Counted from the stretch's first letter, positions 8,114-17,778 are shown. The stretch: DNA of 64,000 nucleotides from JAOUGY01 sp963825585 (GCA_963825585.1 CAWGTX010000006.1:1224736-1288735); one strand, 5' to 3'. Made by a program: numbers and translations. The notes: generated by a model from the sequence alone, not told the origin.

Positions 8114-8926
8114 ATGATCACACCACCCGTCGAGGGCTCTCTGGCCGGCAGTGAGGGACGGATCCACTTCCGTCGTTGGGATCCGATCGGGTCCCGCCGA
8201 CGGATCGTCGTCCTCGTCCACGGCTACGCGGAGCATGGTGGGCGCTATACCCACGTCGCCACCGCACTCACCGAACGGGGAGCTGTGGTGTACGCACCCG
8301 ACCACATCGGCCATGGCCGTTCCGACGGTGAGCGGGCGGTGATCACCGACTTCGAACACGTCGTCGACGACATCTGTGCGCTGCTCGACCTGGCCGAGAA
8401 GACCGACCCCGATCTTCCGATCGTCGTGATCGGCCACTCGATGGGAGGTTTGCTCACCGCCCGGCTCGCCCAACGATCCCCGAATCGGATCGCCGGTGTC
8501 GGATTCTGCGGGGCCGTGTTGGGGGACTGGCAGTGGGCGCGCGATGCCGTGGAGGCATCCACGATCCCCGAGACCCCGTTCGATCCGCTGGCACTGTCGC
8601 GGGACCCGACGGTGGGTGCCGCCTATGCCGCCGACCCGCTGGTGTATCACGGGCCCTACCACCGTCGGCTGCTGGTGGCCGAGCTGGAGGCACTCGACCG
8701 CTTCGCCGAACAGATCGATCGGATCACGATGCCGGTGCTGTTCGTTCACGGCACCGCCGATCCCTTCGTTCCATATGCCCGTTCGCTGCAGGCCGTCGAG
8801 GAGATGGCATCACCCGACGTCACCGTTCACCTCTACCGGGGGGCCCGCCACGAGGCGCTCAACGAGGTCAACCGCAGCGAGGTGATCGGACGGCTCGTTG
8901 ACTGGGTCGATCGGTTCGGGAGCTGA
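8114..8926 (+). CDS. Alpha/beta hydrolase, monoacylglycerol lipase-like
   Basis: 270 residues. Features are VLVHGYAEHGGRYTHVA (oxyanion region), the nucleophile elbow GHSMGG, the acid region VLFVHGTADPFVP and a late GARHEALNE histidine. This is the Hydrolase_4/lysophospholipase pattern of monoacylglycerol lipases. No signal peptide, so it acts in the cytosol. ATG 8114 follows AGGACG; the much longer upstream open frame runs antisense through purU and is not coding. The damaged ZIP gene begins 2 bases after its stop, suggesting one transcript. Confidence 0.85.
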   Translation: MITPPVEGSLAGSEGRIHFRRWDPIGSRRRIVVLVHGYAEHGGRYTHVATALTERGAVVYAPDHIGHGRSDGERAVITDFEHVVDDICALLDLAEKTDPDLPIVVIGHSMGGLLTARLAQRSPNRIAGVGFCGAVLGDWQWARDAVEASTIPETPFDPLALSRDPTVGAAYAADPLVYHGPYHRRLLVAELEALDRFAEQIDRITMPVLFVHGTADPFVPYARSLQAVEEMASPDVTVHLYRGARHEALNEVNRSEVIGRLVDWVDRFGS

Positions 8927-8928
8927 GC

Positions 8929-9674
8929 ATGTCAACGCTCAGCTGGATCGTGGTGTCGGGAGTGGCGATGAGTGCGCTGGCCCTCGTCGGCAGTCTCACC
9001 CTGGTGCTGCCGGAACGGACGCTGAAACGCATCCTGCTCCCCCGGTGGCGTTCGCCGCCGGATCGCTGCTGGGAGGGGCGTTCTTCCACATGCTCCCCGG
9101 GTCGGTCGAGACGCTCGGGAACGTGCCATCGGTCTATCTGTGGCTGGCAGCCGGTTTCTTCGGCTTCTTCGTCCTCGAACAGTTGCTCGACTGGCACCAC
9201 TGCCAACGGTCGGTGAGCGAGCACAAGCCGATCGGCCATCTGATCCTGTTGGCCGATGCCGCCCACAACCTGATCGGCGGTCTGGCGGTGGGGAGTGCCT
9301 TCGTGGTAGACATCCGCCTCGGAGCGGTGACTTGGCTCGTCACCGCCGACACGAGATCCCAGGAACGGAGACTTCGGATCCTCGTGCACAGTGGTTGGCG
9401 TCCGGTGAGCGCCCTCCTCTACAACCTCGGGTCGGCGCTGACCTTCCTCGTCGGCAGCCTGATCGCCTACGCCGCCTCCGGATCCAGCAACGTGGCTGTG
9501 CTCGTGCCCTTCGCCGCCGGGAACTTCATCTACATCGCCGCAGCCGACCTGCTGCCCCAGGTGACCCACAACGGGACCGCCGATGCCACCAGGGATGCAC
9601 GCGACAAGCTCGAGACAACTGTTGCGTTCACCGTCGCCTTGGCATTGCTCTCCTCCGCCACCGCCATCGGTTGA
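8929..9674 (+). pseudogene. ZIP family metal transporter, interrupted by indels
   Basis: Residues from ATG 8929 (MSTLSWIVVSGVAMSAL) form the first membrane segment. The reading frame then breaks at the C5 run 9039-9043 and resumes one frame over with VAFAAGSLLGGAFFHMLPG, HNLIGGLAVG and SALLYNLGSALTFLVG, typical ZIP helices. One missing base explains that shift. The conserved metal motif HEIPQELGDF is also scrambled: HEIP is readable at 9350-9360 only in another frame, and about six bases appear lost over 9344-9380. If real, the transporter is dead; if these are base-calling errors, the gene is a normal zinc/iron importer. It starts 2 bases after the lipase. Confidence 0.7.
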
Positions 9675-9712
9675 GGCCGCAGCGGCGATGCCTCGTCGCG
9701 CCGGCCGACCTC

Positions 9713-9718
9713 TAGGGT
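9713..9718 (+). promoter_or_regulatory. -10 box (TAGGGT) of the glycosyltransferase gene
   Basis: TAGGGT ends 8 bases before ATG 9727. The spacing predicts transcription starting at or very near the start codon, a leaderless message. Confidence 0.4.
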
Positions 9719-9726
9719 GCCAAGGT

Positions 9727-10983
9727 ATGCGCATCGCCATCCTCACCGTCGGCTCCAGGGGCGACGTGCAGCCCTACACGGCTCTGGCCGCCGGGTTGAG
9801 CGCTGCCGGCCACCAGGTGACACTCGCCACCCACGAGCCGTTCAGGAGCTTCGTGGAAGCCCATGGTGTCGGATTCTCGCCGCTCCCGGGTGATCCACGG
9901 GCGGTGCTGGAAACTCCGGAGGCACGCGAGCTCCTCGCCTCAGGTCGGTCGATCGTCCGATTCGCCGGGCGGTTTCTTCGGGTCCTCAAGCCGTGGTTCC
10001 ACGATCTGACCCGCGCCACGGCACCGGTGGTTGCCGAGGCGGACTTCGTGGTCTACTCGCCGCTCGCCTTCACCGGCTGGCACCAGGCCAAGGCGAGAGG
10101 CATCGGAACCGCCCAGGCGGTCTTGCAGCCGTTCGCACGGACCGGGGCGTTCTCGACCGTGTCGAACGGTGGAGCCGACCATGGCAGGCTCGTCAATCGA
10201 GCGTCGCACCTGGTGACTGAGCAGCTCTTCTGGCAACCGCTCCGCCGTGAGGTCAACCGTTGGCGCGCGAACGAGCTCGGACTCCCGGCCCAACCCATCT
10301 CGGGACCGTTCCGGGAGCTTCGCACAATCGCCGAGCCGCAGTTGTGCGGCTTCTCCCCCACCCTGGTCCCGCCCCCGTCCGACTGGCGACGAGAGGTGGA
10401 GGTCACCGGGGCGTGGTTCCTCGACCAGCCGGCACCGGCCGATCCGACTCTCGACGCGTTCCTGACCTCCGGACCTCCTCCGGTGTATGCGGGATTCGGG
10501 TCGATGGTCGACGGCGACGCCGGTGCCGTCTCGGACCTGGTGGTCCGGTCCGCCCGTTTGGCGGGGGTCCGACTCGTGCTCGGATCCGGATGGGCAGGTC
10601 TCGACTACGAGGGCGAGGACGTGTTCGTCGTGGGCGACATGCCGCACGCCCACCTGTTCCCCCGGATGGCCGCGGTGATCCACCATGGCGGCGCCGGCAC
10701 CACTCACACCGCCGCCCGCGCCGGCGTACCCCAGATAGTTGTGCCGTTCTTCGCCGATCAACCGTTCTGGGCGCGCCGAGTCAACGCACTCGGAATCGGA
10801 CCGGCCGGCATCCCACGCACGCGGCTCACGACCCGGACACTGGCCGAGGCGATCCGGGCCGGCACCCAAACCGCAACCAGGCAGCGTGCGACCGAGGTTG
10901 GTCGGGCCATCGCCGCCGAACGGGGGGTGGATGCGGCCGTGGCGGCGATATCACGCCTCACGGCGCCAGGAATCGGCGGCTGA
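9727..10983 (+). CDS. Glycosyltransferase family 1 (UGT/MGT-like)
   Basis: 418 residues with a GT-B layout. The N-terminus is MRIAILTVGSRGDVQPYTAL, the usual start of sterol- or macrolide-type glycosyltransferases. The C-terminal nucleotide-sugar site has PHAHLFPRM, IHHGGAGTTHTAARAGVPQ and VPFFADQPFWA. It should move a sugar from a UDP-sugar to a lipid or small hydrophobic acceptor. No signal peptide. The acceptor cannot be inferred from the neighbours (a transporter before, DAHP synthase after). Confidence 0.88.
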   Translation: MRIAILTVGSRGDVQPYTALAAGLSAAGHQVTLATHEPFRSFVEAHGVGFSPLPGDPRAVLETPEARELLASGRSIVRFAGRFLRVLKPWFHDLTRATAPVVAEADFVVYSPLAFTGWHQAKARGIGTAQAVLQPFARTGAFSTVSNGGADHGRLVNRASHLVTEQLFWQPLRREVNRWRANELGLPAQPISGPFRELRTIAEPQLCGFSPTLVPPPSDWRREVEVTGAWFLDQPAPADPTLDAFLTSGPPPVYAGFGSMVDGDAGAVSDLVVRSARLAGVRLVLGSGWAGLDYEGEDVFVVGDMPHAHLFPRMAAVIHHGGAGTTHTAARAGVPQIVVPFFADQPFWARRVNALGIGPAGIPRTRLTTRTLAEAIRAGTQTATRQRATEVGRAIAAERGVDAAVAAISRLTAPGIGG

Positions 10984-11016
10984 CGAAGTGGCTGCACGGC
11001 GTAGAGTGTGGGAGTC

Positions 11017-12355
11017 ATGAGCACCTGGACCCCCAACAGCTGGACGGCGAAGACGGCGCTCCAGCAACCCGAGTACCCCGATCGCGATGCCCTCGACGAC
11101 GTTCTCGTTCGCCTGGCGGCACTACCTCCGATCGTTGTTTCCTGGGAGATCGATCAGCTCCGCCATCGGCTGGCGGCCGCCCAGCGGGGCGAGTCGTTCG
11201 TGCTCCAGGGCGGGAACTGCGCCGAGACCTTCGCCGAATGCGAATCCGACAAGATCGCAAGCCAGCTCAAGGTGCTGCTCCAGATGAGCCTGGTGCTGCT
11301 CCACGGCCTCAAGAAGCCGATCGTGCGGATCGGGCGCATGGCCGGCCAGTACGCCAAGCCCGCGGTCGTCGGATTACGAGACCCGCGACGGGGTGACACT
11401 TCCCAGCTTCCGTGGGGACAACGTGAACCGGGCGGCCTTCACCGCCGAGGCCCGTACCCCCGACCCAGATCTGCTGCTGCGCGGTCACGAGCGTTCCGCC
11501 CTCACGCTCAACTTCGTTCGGGCGCTGGTCGACGGTGGGTTCGCCGACCTCCACCACCCCGAATACTGGGATCTGCGCTGGGTCGACCACTCACCTCTCA
11601 AGGCCGAATTCCACCGAATCGCCTCGTCGATCGCCGATGCACTCGACTTCTTCGAAGGGATCAGCGGCCGCCGGGTCCACGAGACGACCCATGTGGACTT
11701 CTTCGCCAGCCACGAAGGCCTCCATCTGCTCGCCGAGCAGGCCCAGACACGTTTCCTCCCCCACCAGGACAAGTGGTACAACCTCGCCACCCACATGCCC
11801 TGGATCGGGGTGCGCACCGCCCAGCTCGACGGCGCCCACGTCGAGTACTTCCGGGGGATCGCCAACCCGGTGGGTGTGAAGATCGGTCCCGACATGACCG
11901 CCGACTGGGTGAAAGGTCTGGTCGAGACACTCAACCCCGACAACGTGGAAGGTCGTCTCACGTTCATCCACCGCTTCGGCGCCAAAGGCGTAGCAGAGCA
12001 CTTGCCGAGGGTGGTCGACGCCGTCAAACAGACCGGGCAGAGCGTCCTGTGGCTGTGCGACCCGATGCATGGCAACACCGAGACGAGCAGCGGCGGCTAC
12101 AAGACCCGCAAGTTCGAGAACATCCTCTCCGAGGTGGAGCGGTCCTTCGAGATCCACACCGACATGGGGTCCCGACTCGGTGGGGTCCACATCGAGGTCA
12201 CAGGCGAGGATGTCACCGAATGCACGGGCGGCGCACGCGGGCTCACCGACATCGACCTGGAGCGGGCGTACCGGTCGACGGTCGACCCGAGGCTCAACTA
12301 CGAGCAGGCGCTCGAGCTCACGCTGCTCGTCGCCGACCGCGCTCGCCGGGTCTGA
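11017..12355 (+). CDS. aroF: Class II (plant-type) DAHP synthase, frame interrupted once
   Basis: First enzyme of the shikimate pathway: condenses PEP and erythrose 4-phosphate. MSTWTPNSWTAKTALQQPEY, LQGGNCAETFAE and RIGRMAGQYAKP are the standard class II N-terminus. After that the frame fails at the CCC run 11359-11361; removing one C restores PRSSDYETRDGVTLPSFRGD and an uninterrupted ~446-residue enzyme including LLAEQAQTRFLP, WLCDPMHGNTE and GGVHIEVTGEDVTEC. All later motifs are intact, and a cell normally needs this enzyme, so a one-base sequence error is the likeliest reason. A TAGAGT box 9 bases before ATG 11017 may be its promoter. Confidence 0.88.
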
Positions 12356-12373
12356 CCCGACTTCCATCCGGTC

Positions 12374-12404
12374 GAGGGGACCCGACCCGAGGCCGGGTCC
12401 TCTC
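12374..12404 (+). terminator. Hairpin between convergent DAHP synthase and MerR genes
   Basis: Arms 12374-12384 and 12394-12404 pair over 11 bases (one G-T), with a 9-base loop, followed by CGTTTC. It sits 19 bases after the DAHP synthase stop and 22 before the stop of the opposing MerR gene, so it may serve both. Confidence 0.6.
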
Positions 12405-12425
12405 CGTTTCGGGACCGACCGGGAG

Positions 12426-13235
12426 TCAGGAGACCGGGAACTGGATCTCACATACCAGATCGTCGGGCGCTGCCGTCTTCGTGTCGGCGATGTAGACCTC
12501 CGAAGGAGGGCCGGCATGCGCCAGCCCGGCCGCCGTGATCCATTCCGAGACCGCCCGGTAGGCGTCGAGGATCGCCGGGAACTCGAGTTGCGCCTCGGTG
12601 ATGGTGGTGAACGCCACCGTGTGCGCCGGCCGGCGGGAGACGTCGATCTCATCGGTCACCGGCACCGTGGTGATCGGCATCCAGAGTTCCACCGGACCGT
12701 CGGCGTCGTCGTTCACCTCCCCGTGGTACACCGCCGTCAATGGCCCGCCCTGTTCCAGCCCCATTCTCTCCGCCACCCCGAGCAAACGGGCGAACCCGTC
12801 CTCGATGTAGGAAGGGAGCGTGTCCACTTCCACCCTGCGGGTGATGGAAAGCACCGGCGTCTCGTCGACCGTCTTGGTCGAGACGTCGTAACCCATCGAA
12901 TCTTCTCCTCTCAACATCGGAATCACGAAGGAGAGCATGCGCGCCTGCCTCCTGTGAACGACCTGCAGGGCGCGCTGGATCCGGCGCACCTCCTCGACCG
13001 GGTCGGGCGCGGCCAGCACGTTGCGAACGTCCGCCAGCGGAACGTCCGCCCGCCGCAACACCGCCACCAACCGGCCCACGGGCACCTGCGAAGGCAGGTA
13101 CGACCGGTAGCCGGTCCGGGGATCCACCGTCGACGGCTCGATCAGGGCCTCCCGGTCGTACAACCGGATCGCCCGGTGTGACAGGCCGGTCAGGCTCGAG
13201 AACTCGCCGATCGACAGTGGCCGCTCATCGCTCAT
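12426..13235 (-). CDS. MerR family regulator with GyrI-like effector-binding domain
   Basis: 269 residues. The N-terminal winged HTH reads SIGEFSSLTGLSHRAIRLYD, followed by YRSYLPSQV and a dimerisation helix. The C-terminal ~150 residues form a GyrI/BmrR-type effector-binding domain (residues near VLSITRRVEVDTLPSYI). Such proteins sense hydrophobic or cationic drugs and activate efflux genes. ATG 13235 is preferred to the upstream ATG because it begins the HTH. The next upstream gene is an acyl-CoA ligase on the same strand, 41 bases away, so co-transcription is possible. Confidence 0.85.
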   Translation of the reverse strand: MSDERPLSIGEFSSLTGLSHRAIRLYDREALIEPSTVDPRTGYRSYLPSQVPVGRLVAVLRRADVPLADVRNVLAAPDPVEEVRRIQRALQVVHRRQARMLSFVIPMLRGEDSMGYDVSTKTVDETPVLSITRRVEVDTLPSYIEDGFARLLGVAERMGLEQGGPLTAVYHGEVNDDADGPVELWMPITTVPVTDEIDVSRRPAHTVAFTTITEAQLEFPAILDAYRAVSEWITAAGLAHAGPPSEVYIADTKTAAPDDLVCEIQFPVS

Positions 13236-13276
13236 GTGCGCACTCTGGCGCATGACGCGGGGTCAGAGTCAAGCCC

Positions 13277-14839
13277 CTATCCGTCGCGAAGCACCCGTCG
13301 GAGGATCTTGCCCGACGCCGACTTGGGAACGGCGTCGAGGAAGGTGATCGCCCGGACCTGCTTGTACCCGGCCACCTGGCCCGCCACGAACTCCATGATC
13401 TCCTCGGCCGTGGCCGACTGACCGGCCTTCAACACCACGAAACCGACGGGCACCTCGCCGGCCTCGTCGTCGGGTCGTCCGATCACGGCGGCGTCGGCCA
13501 CCGCCGGATGGGTCAGCAAGAGCGCCTCCAGCTCGGCGGGAGGAACCTGGAACCCCTTGTACTTGATGAGCTCCTTGAGGCGGTCGACGACGTAGAGATG
13601 ACCGTCGGCATCGATGTGGCCGATGTCACCTGTGTGAAGCCAACCGTCGGAATCGATGGTCGCCTCCGTCGCCGCGGGGTTGTTGAGATAGCCCACCATC
13701 ACCTGAGGACCACGCACCCACACCTCTCCGTCCAGGTCGACCCCGAGCGACTCACCCGTGGAGGGATCGACGATCATGGTCTCGGTGTTGGGGGCGGTCA
13801 CCCCGCAGGAGCCAGGCTTGCTCATCCCGACCGGCGTGAGGTGCGACACCGGTGACATCTCGGTCATGCCGTAGCCTTGGACCACCTCACACCCGAGACG
13901 GGCACCGGTTTCCAGGGCGAGCTCGGCCGACAGCGGGGCGGCCCCCGAGAAGACCTGCTCGAGCTTGGAGAGGTCGTAGTTGTCGACCATCGGGTGCTTG
14001 GCGAACGCCACCACGATCGGCGGCGCCACGAACGAACGGGTGATGCCGTGATCCTGATGGAGCTGCAGGAACTGCTCGAGGTCGAACCGGGGCATGGTCA
14101 CGATGGTGGCGCCTGCCGCCAGACCGCAGTTCATGAGCACCTGCATCCCGTAGATGTGGAAGAACGGGAGCACCGCGATGATGGTCTCGTCTTCACGTAG
14201 CGCCGCCGGGGCAAGCGTCTGGGCGACGTTCGCCACCAAATTGCGATGGGTCAGCATCACACCCTTGGCGAGCCCGGTCGTGCCCGACGAGTACGGGAGC
14301 ACCACCACGGTATCGGGCGTCACCGGCACCTGCTGGGCGAGCGGGGGGCCGAACAGGGCCGTCACCGGCAGGACACCCTCGGCTTCGCCGAACACGAAGA
14401 TCTCCTCCACCGACGTTCCCTCGACGGCCTCGCGGGCGGCGTCGAGGAACATCGGGATGGTGACCATGATGGTGGCGGCGGAGTCGACCAGCTGGTGATG
14501 GACCTCACCCGCTGTGTAGGTGGGGTTGATGGTGGTGATGGTGGCACCCGCCATCGCCACCCCGTGGAACACGATGGCGTACTCGGGGATGTTCGGAGCC
14601 ATGATCGCCAGGACGTCGCCCGGCCCGAACCCCCGGGCAGCCAGCCCGCCTGCAAACGAGGCAACACCAGCGGCGAGTTGGCCGTAGGTGAGGGTTCGCC
14701 CGCTCGGTCCGTCGATCAGGGCAGGCTTGTCGGACAGCTCGCCGGCGCGTCGGAGTACGAATTCGGTGAGGGGAACCTCGGGGACCTCGACCGGCGGCAA
14801 CGGGCTGACATGTATCAAGACTCCTCCTTCGATCGGCAT
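13277..14839 (-). CDS. Acyl-CoA synthetase, 4-coumarate-CoA ligase-like
   Basis: About 520 residues of the ANL adenylating family. The P-loop is LPYSSGTTGLAKGVMLTHRN; further motifs are QGYGMTEMSP, GWLHTGDIG and the closing PKSASGKILRR with its catalytic Lys. It activates an aromatic or fatty acid through an acyl-AMP to the CoA thioester. ATG 14839 has GGAG 8 bases before it; TTG 14818, with GAAGGAGGAG just upstream, is a real alternative that removes seven residues. Close resemblance to 4CL-type ligases would fit aromatic metabolism but the substrate is not readable here. Confidence 0.85.
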   Translation of the reverse strand: MPIEGGVLIHVSPLPPVEVPEVPLTEFVLRRAGELSDKPALIDGPSGRTLTYGQLAAGVASFAGGLAARGFGPGDVLAIMAPNIPEYAIVFHGVAMAGATITTINPTYTAGEVHHQLVDSAATIMVTIPMFLDAAREAVEGTSVEEIFVFGEAEGVLPVTALFGPPLAQQVPVTPDTVVVLPYSSGTTGLAKGVMLTHRNLVANVAQTLAPAALREDETIIAVLPFFHIYGMQVLMNCGLAAGATIVTMPRFDLEQFLQLHQDHGITRSFVAPPIVVAFAKHPMVDNYDLSKLEQVFSGAAPLSAELALETGARLGCEVVQGYGMTEMSPVSHLTPVGMSKPGSCGVTAPNTETMIVDPSTGESLGVDLDGEVWVRGPQVMVGYLNNPAATEATIDSDGWLHTGDIGHIDADGHLYVVDRLKELIKYKGFQVPPAELEALLLTHPAVADAAVIGRPDDEAGEVPVGFVVLKAGQSATAEEIMEFVAGQVAGYKQVRAITFLDAVPKSASGKILRRVLRDG

Positions 14840-15006
14840 CGCGTTTTCTCCGTCCCGGTTCGGCTGCGTGCCGAATCCGAGCGCACCGTATCGACCGAGC
14901 GTTTCCCGATCGTTCGCCACCGGGCGGCGCCCCCGGCGTGGCCATCATTGTGCCCGGAGACGCCGGGTGATGACGGCCGGAAGGAGCCGTGCGTCGCAAC
15001 AGCCGC

Positions 15007-15540
15007 TCACGCGCCTGAGACGTCCATCCGGGCTCGATTGGTCCAGTCCAGGACCACCACGTCGGCGTGTCCTGGAAAGCCGTCACTCCCGCACTCCCGT
15101 GTGACCATGCGGATCACCCCGCCGTGCGTGACCACCAGGTGATCGCCGCCGGGAAGGTTGTCGAGGAACTCGATCACTCGCGACTTGAACTCCGTGACCG
15201 ACTCCCCACCGGGAGCCACGAAACCGTCGAAGGCGACCAGCTCCGATTGCACCGACGGCGTCAGCTCATCCCACACCGAGCCTTCCAACTCACCGAAGTT
15301 CAACTCTCTCAAGCGAGGATCGGGGGTCGGCTCACCGTAGGCCAGTCGAGCGGTCTCGATCGCCCGACTCAGGTCCGACGACCACACCGAGTCGAACCGC
15401 ATGGTTGTCAGCGCCCCGGCGAGCAGGGTTGCCTGAGCACGCCCGGTGTCGGTGAGAACGACATCGGTCCAGCCCTGGAAGCGCCGGTTGGCGTTCCACT
15501 CGGTCTCGCCGTGCCTGACCATCCACACCTTCACCACCAT
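15007..15540 (-). CDS. cobC: Histidine phosphatase, probable alpha-ribazole phosphatase
   Basis: 177 residues. VWMVRHGETEWNANRRFQGW carries the RHG active site and VVTHGGVIR the second His. General members are phosphoglycerate mutase-like, but its start overlaps the end of cobS by 10 bases and it closes a cobalamin operon, which makes alpha-ribazole-5'-phosphate phosphatase (the last step of nucleotide-loop assembly) most likely. ATG 15540 gives a start exactly at the core fold. Last gene of the minus-strand operon. Confidence 0.75.
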   Translation of the reverse strand: MVVKVWMVRHGETEWNANRRFQGWTDVVLTDTGRAQATLLAGALTTMRFDSVWSSDLSRAIETARLAYGEPTPDPRLRELNFGELEGSVWDELTPSVQSELVAFDGFVAPGGESVTEFKSRVIEFLDNLPGGDHLVVTHGGVIRMVTRECGSDGFPGHADVVVLDWTNRARMDVSGA

Positions 15541-16274
15541 GAGCGGGTCCCTTCCACAACCATCAGGAAGGCGATCTCCGACACGATCTGGATGGCGCCG
15601 AGGATGTCGCCGGTGATCCCACCGATGGCGCGTCTGGCCCACCACACCGGGGAGGCACCGACCAGGAATGCGACGGCCAATGCCAAGGGTCCACTCGGTC
15701 CGATGAGGACGGCGGTCACGGTCCCGACCAGTACTGCCATCACGACACCTCGCGTGGTGACGGCGTCGAGGTATTCGGACCCCAACCCGGGAGACGCCGC
15801 CTCAACCCGTGGCATCCACCAGACCGATACCGCCCGACTCACGGCCCCGGCTGCCGCGGTGACGACGATCACCTGCCACCAGGGGCGGTCGAGAAGCGCC
15901 GACAACAGTCCCGCCTTGGAACCGAGCGCCACGAAGAGCGCGGCGGCTCCGAAGGTGCCGAGGCGGGAGTCCTTCATGATCTCGAGGCGACGCTGGGGTG
16001 TGTACCCGCCGGCCAGGCCGTCGAAGGTGTCGGCCAGCCCGTCCTCATGGAATGCGCCGGTGACCATCATCCCGGCACCGACGGCGACGAGAGCGGAAAC
16101 CAGGGGCGGCATGAACGCCGCCGACACCACCAGCACAGCCCCCACCACGAGACCGACCGCGGCACCCACCACCGGGAACCACGCCACCGAGCGACCCAGA
16201 TCGGCCACCGAGGCGACTCTGCCCCGCACGGGGATACGGGTGAGGAACGACACGGCGATGCCCAACCCCGACAT
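15531..16274 (-). CDS. cobS: Cobalamin (5'-phosphate) synthase CobS
   Basis: 247-residue integral membrane protein. MSGLGIAVSFLTRIPVRG is the family N-terminus, and GAFHEDGLADTFDGLAGG is the acidic active-site loop; MKDSRLGTFG follows. Five to seven hydrophobic helices are evident. It joins adenosylcobinamide-GDP to alpha-ribazole(-phosphate) at the membrane. It starts 1 base after the cobT stop and its end overlaps the cobC-like gene. Confidence 0.93.
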   Translation of the reverse strand: MSGLGIAVSFLTRIPVRGRVASVADLGRSVAWFPVVGAAVGLVVGAVLVVSAAFMPPLVSALVAVGAGMMVTGAFHEDGLADTFDGLAGGYTPQRRLEIMKDSRLGTFGAAALFVALGSKAGLLSALLDRPWWQVIVVTAAAGAVSRAVSVWWMPRVEAASPGLGSEYLDAVTTRGVVMAVLVGTVTAVLIGPSGPLALAVAFLVGASPVWWARRAIGGITGDILGAIQIVSEIAFLMVVEGTRSWW

Positions 16275-17261
16275 CTAGCGAAGACCCCACTCCTCGAAGG
16301 TGGCCACGTCGACCACCGCTTCGGCGGCCATCCGGATCACAGGGACCGCCACCAACGCCCCGGTGCCTTCCCCCAGCCGCATCTCCAGATCGAGGAGCGG
16401 CTTCATCCCCATCCGGTCGAGCAGCCGGCGATGCCCCGGCTCGGGAGACAGGTGCGAGGCGAGACAGTGATCCAGAGCGTCGGGACGTAGGAACGCCAGC
16501 GGTGCCACCGCCGCCGTCACCACGTAGCCATCCAGCAGCACTGGGATCGATCGAAGCCTTGCTTCCAGACACGCCCCGGCGAGAACAGCCATCTCGGACC
16601 CGCCCGCCTGTCGCAGGACCTCCGCCGGGCCGGCCGTCCCGAGCCGGTCGCGGGCCCGACTCACCGCGTCGATCTTCCGATCCAGGGCTTCGCCCTCCAC
16701 CCCGGTGCCGGTTCCCACCCAGTTGTCGACCGGTCCTCCGCCGAGACAGGCGGCGACGGCGGCTGCGGCGGTGGTGTTACCGATCCCCATCTCCCCCAGG
16801 ATCAGCAGGTCGGTGTCGATCTCGGCCACGGTGTCGCGGCCCAACTCGACCAGCTCGGCGAACCGGGCACGGTCGAGCGCCGCCTCCACCGCGATGTCGC
16901 CGGTCGGGGCACCGACACCGGCATCGACCAACCTGACAAGCGCTCCCACCGATTTCGCCATCACCGTCGACGTGGCCACTCCGGCCCGGATGGCGTCGAC
17001 CATCGCCCTGGTGACGTCGGTCGGGTACGCACTCACCCCGCGACGGGCCACGCCATGGTCGCCGGCCGCCAGCACCACCATCGGTCTCTCGACCATGGGG
17101 GTGTCGGTTCTCTGCCAGCCTCCGAGCCAGGCGGCGACCTCGTCGAGGCGGGCCAACGCACCGAGCGGGCGAAGGACTCGTGAAGCCCGTTCCATCACGG
17201 CGGTTCTGGCGAGCAGGTCGGGACCGGAGATGGTGACGAGATCGTCGAACGGTTCAGACAT
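16275..17261 (-). CDS. cobT: Nicotinate-nucleotide--dimethylbenzimidazole phosphoribosyltransferase CobT
   Basis: 328 residues. Signature stretches include VVLAAGDHGVARRGVSAYP, GEMGIGNTTAAAAVAACL, LDGYVVTAAVAPL and a final MRLGEGTGA loop. It makes alpha-ribazole-5'-phosphate from NaMN and the lower-ligand base. Its start overlaps the end of cobU by 8 bases. No base-synthesis gene (bluB or bza) lies nearby, so the lower ligand is made elsewhere or imported. Confidence 0.94.
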   Translation of the reverse strand: MSEPFDDLVTISGPDLLARTAVMERASRVLRPLGALARLDEVAAWLGGWQRTDTPMVERPMVVLAAGDHGVARRGVSAYPTDVTRAMVDAIRAGVATSTVMAKSVGALVRLVDAGVGAPTGDIAVEAALDRARFAELVELGRDTVAEIDTDLLILGEMGIGNTTAAAAVAACLGGGPVDNWVGTGTGVEGEALDRKIDAVSRARDRLGTAGPAEVLRQAGGSEMAVLAGACLEARLRSIPVLLDGYVVTAAVAPLAFLRPDALDHCLASHLSPEPGHRRLLDRMGMKPLLDLEMRLGEGTGALVAVPVIRMAAEAVVDVATFEEWGLR

Positions 17262-17778
17262 CGTGAAGCACCTCCAGCGCCACCGCCCGTCCCGCCACCA
17301 TGAGGAGGGAACGTTCGGACCGGTCGGCGAACACGGCGTTCACAGAACCGAGCAGGTCGCGGTACCGGCGAGCGAGGGCGTTGTCGGGAACGATGCCGCC
17401 ACCGACATCATTGCTGACCACCGCCCCGTTTCCCGGTCGCTCGGCCAGCGCATCGGCGAGTTCCGCGGCGAGCGTGAGGACGTCGTCGTCGGATGTGCCG
17501 ACCTCCAAAAGGTTCGACACCCACAGCGTGAGACAGTCGAGCACGACGAAGGCGTGCGGATCCACGTCGGCCATGCGAGCGAGAACCCGGACCGGCTCTT
17601 CGATGGTGCGCCAGTTCGCCGGCCGTGCCACGCGGTGGGCTGCGATGCGGGCGGCCATCTCCGAATCGCCCGCTGTCGCCGTGGCCACGAACACCACGTC
17701 GGATTCGGACCGCTGAGCGAGCCGTTCGGCGCCGGTGGATTTGCCACTGCGGGCTCCGCCCACCAGCAGCGTGAACAT
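17254..17778 (-). CDS. cobU: Adenosylcobinamide kinase / guanylyltransferase CobU
   Basis: 174 residues. It begins MFTLLVGGARSGKSTGAERLA, the GGARSGKS P-loop of CobU/CobP, and has VVSNDVGGGIVPDNALARRYRD, the guanylyltransferase signature. It phosphorylates adenosylcobinamide and turns it into the GDP derivative used by CobS. Its ATG overlaps the TGA of cobO (ATGA), indicating translational coupling. An intact kinase motif means both activities are expected. Confidence 0.93.
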   Translation of the reverse strand: MFTLLVGGARSGKSTGAERLAQRSESDVVFVATATAGDSEMAARIAAHRVARPANWRTIEEPVRVLARMADVDPHAFVVLDCLTLWVSNLLEVGTSDDDVLTLAAELADALAERPGNGAVVSNDVGGGIVPDNALARRYRDLLGSVNAVFADRSERSLLMVAGRAVALEVLHDV

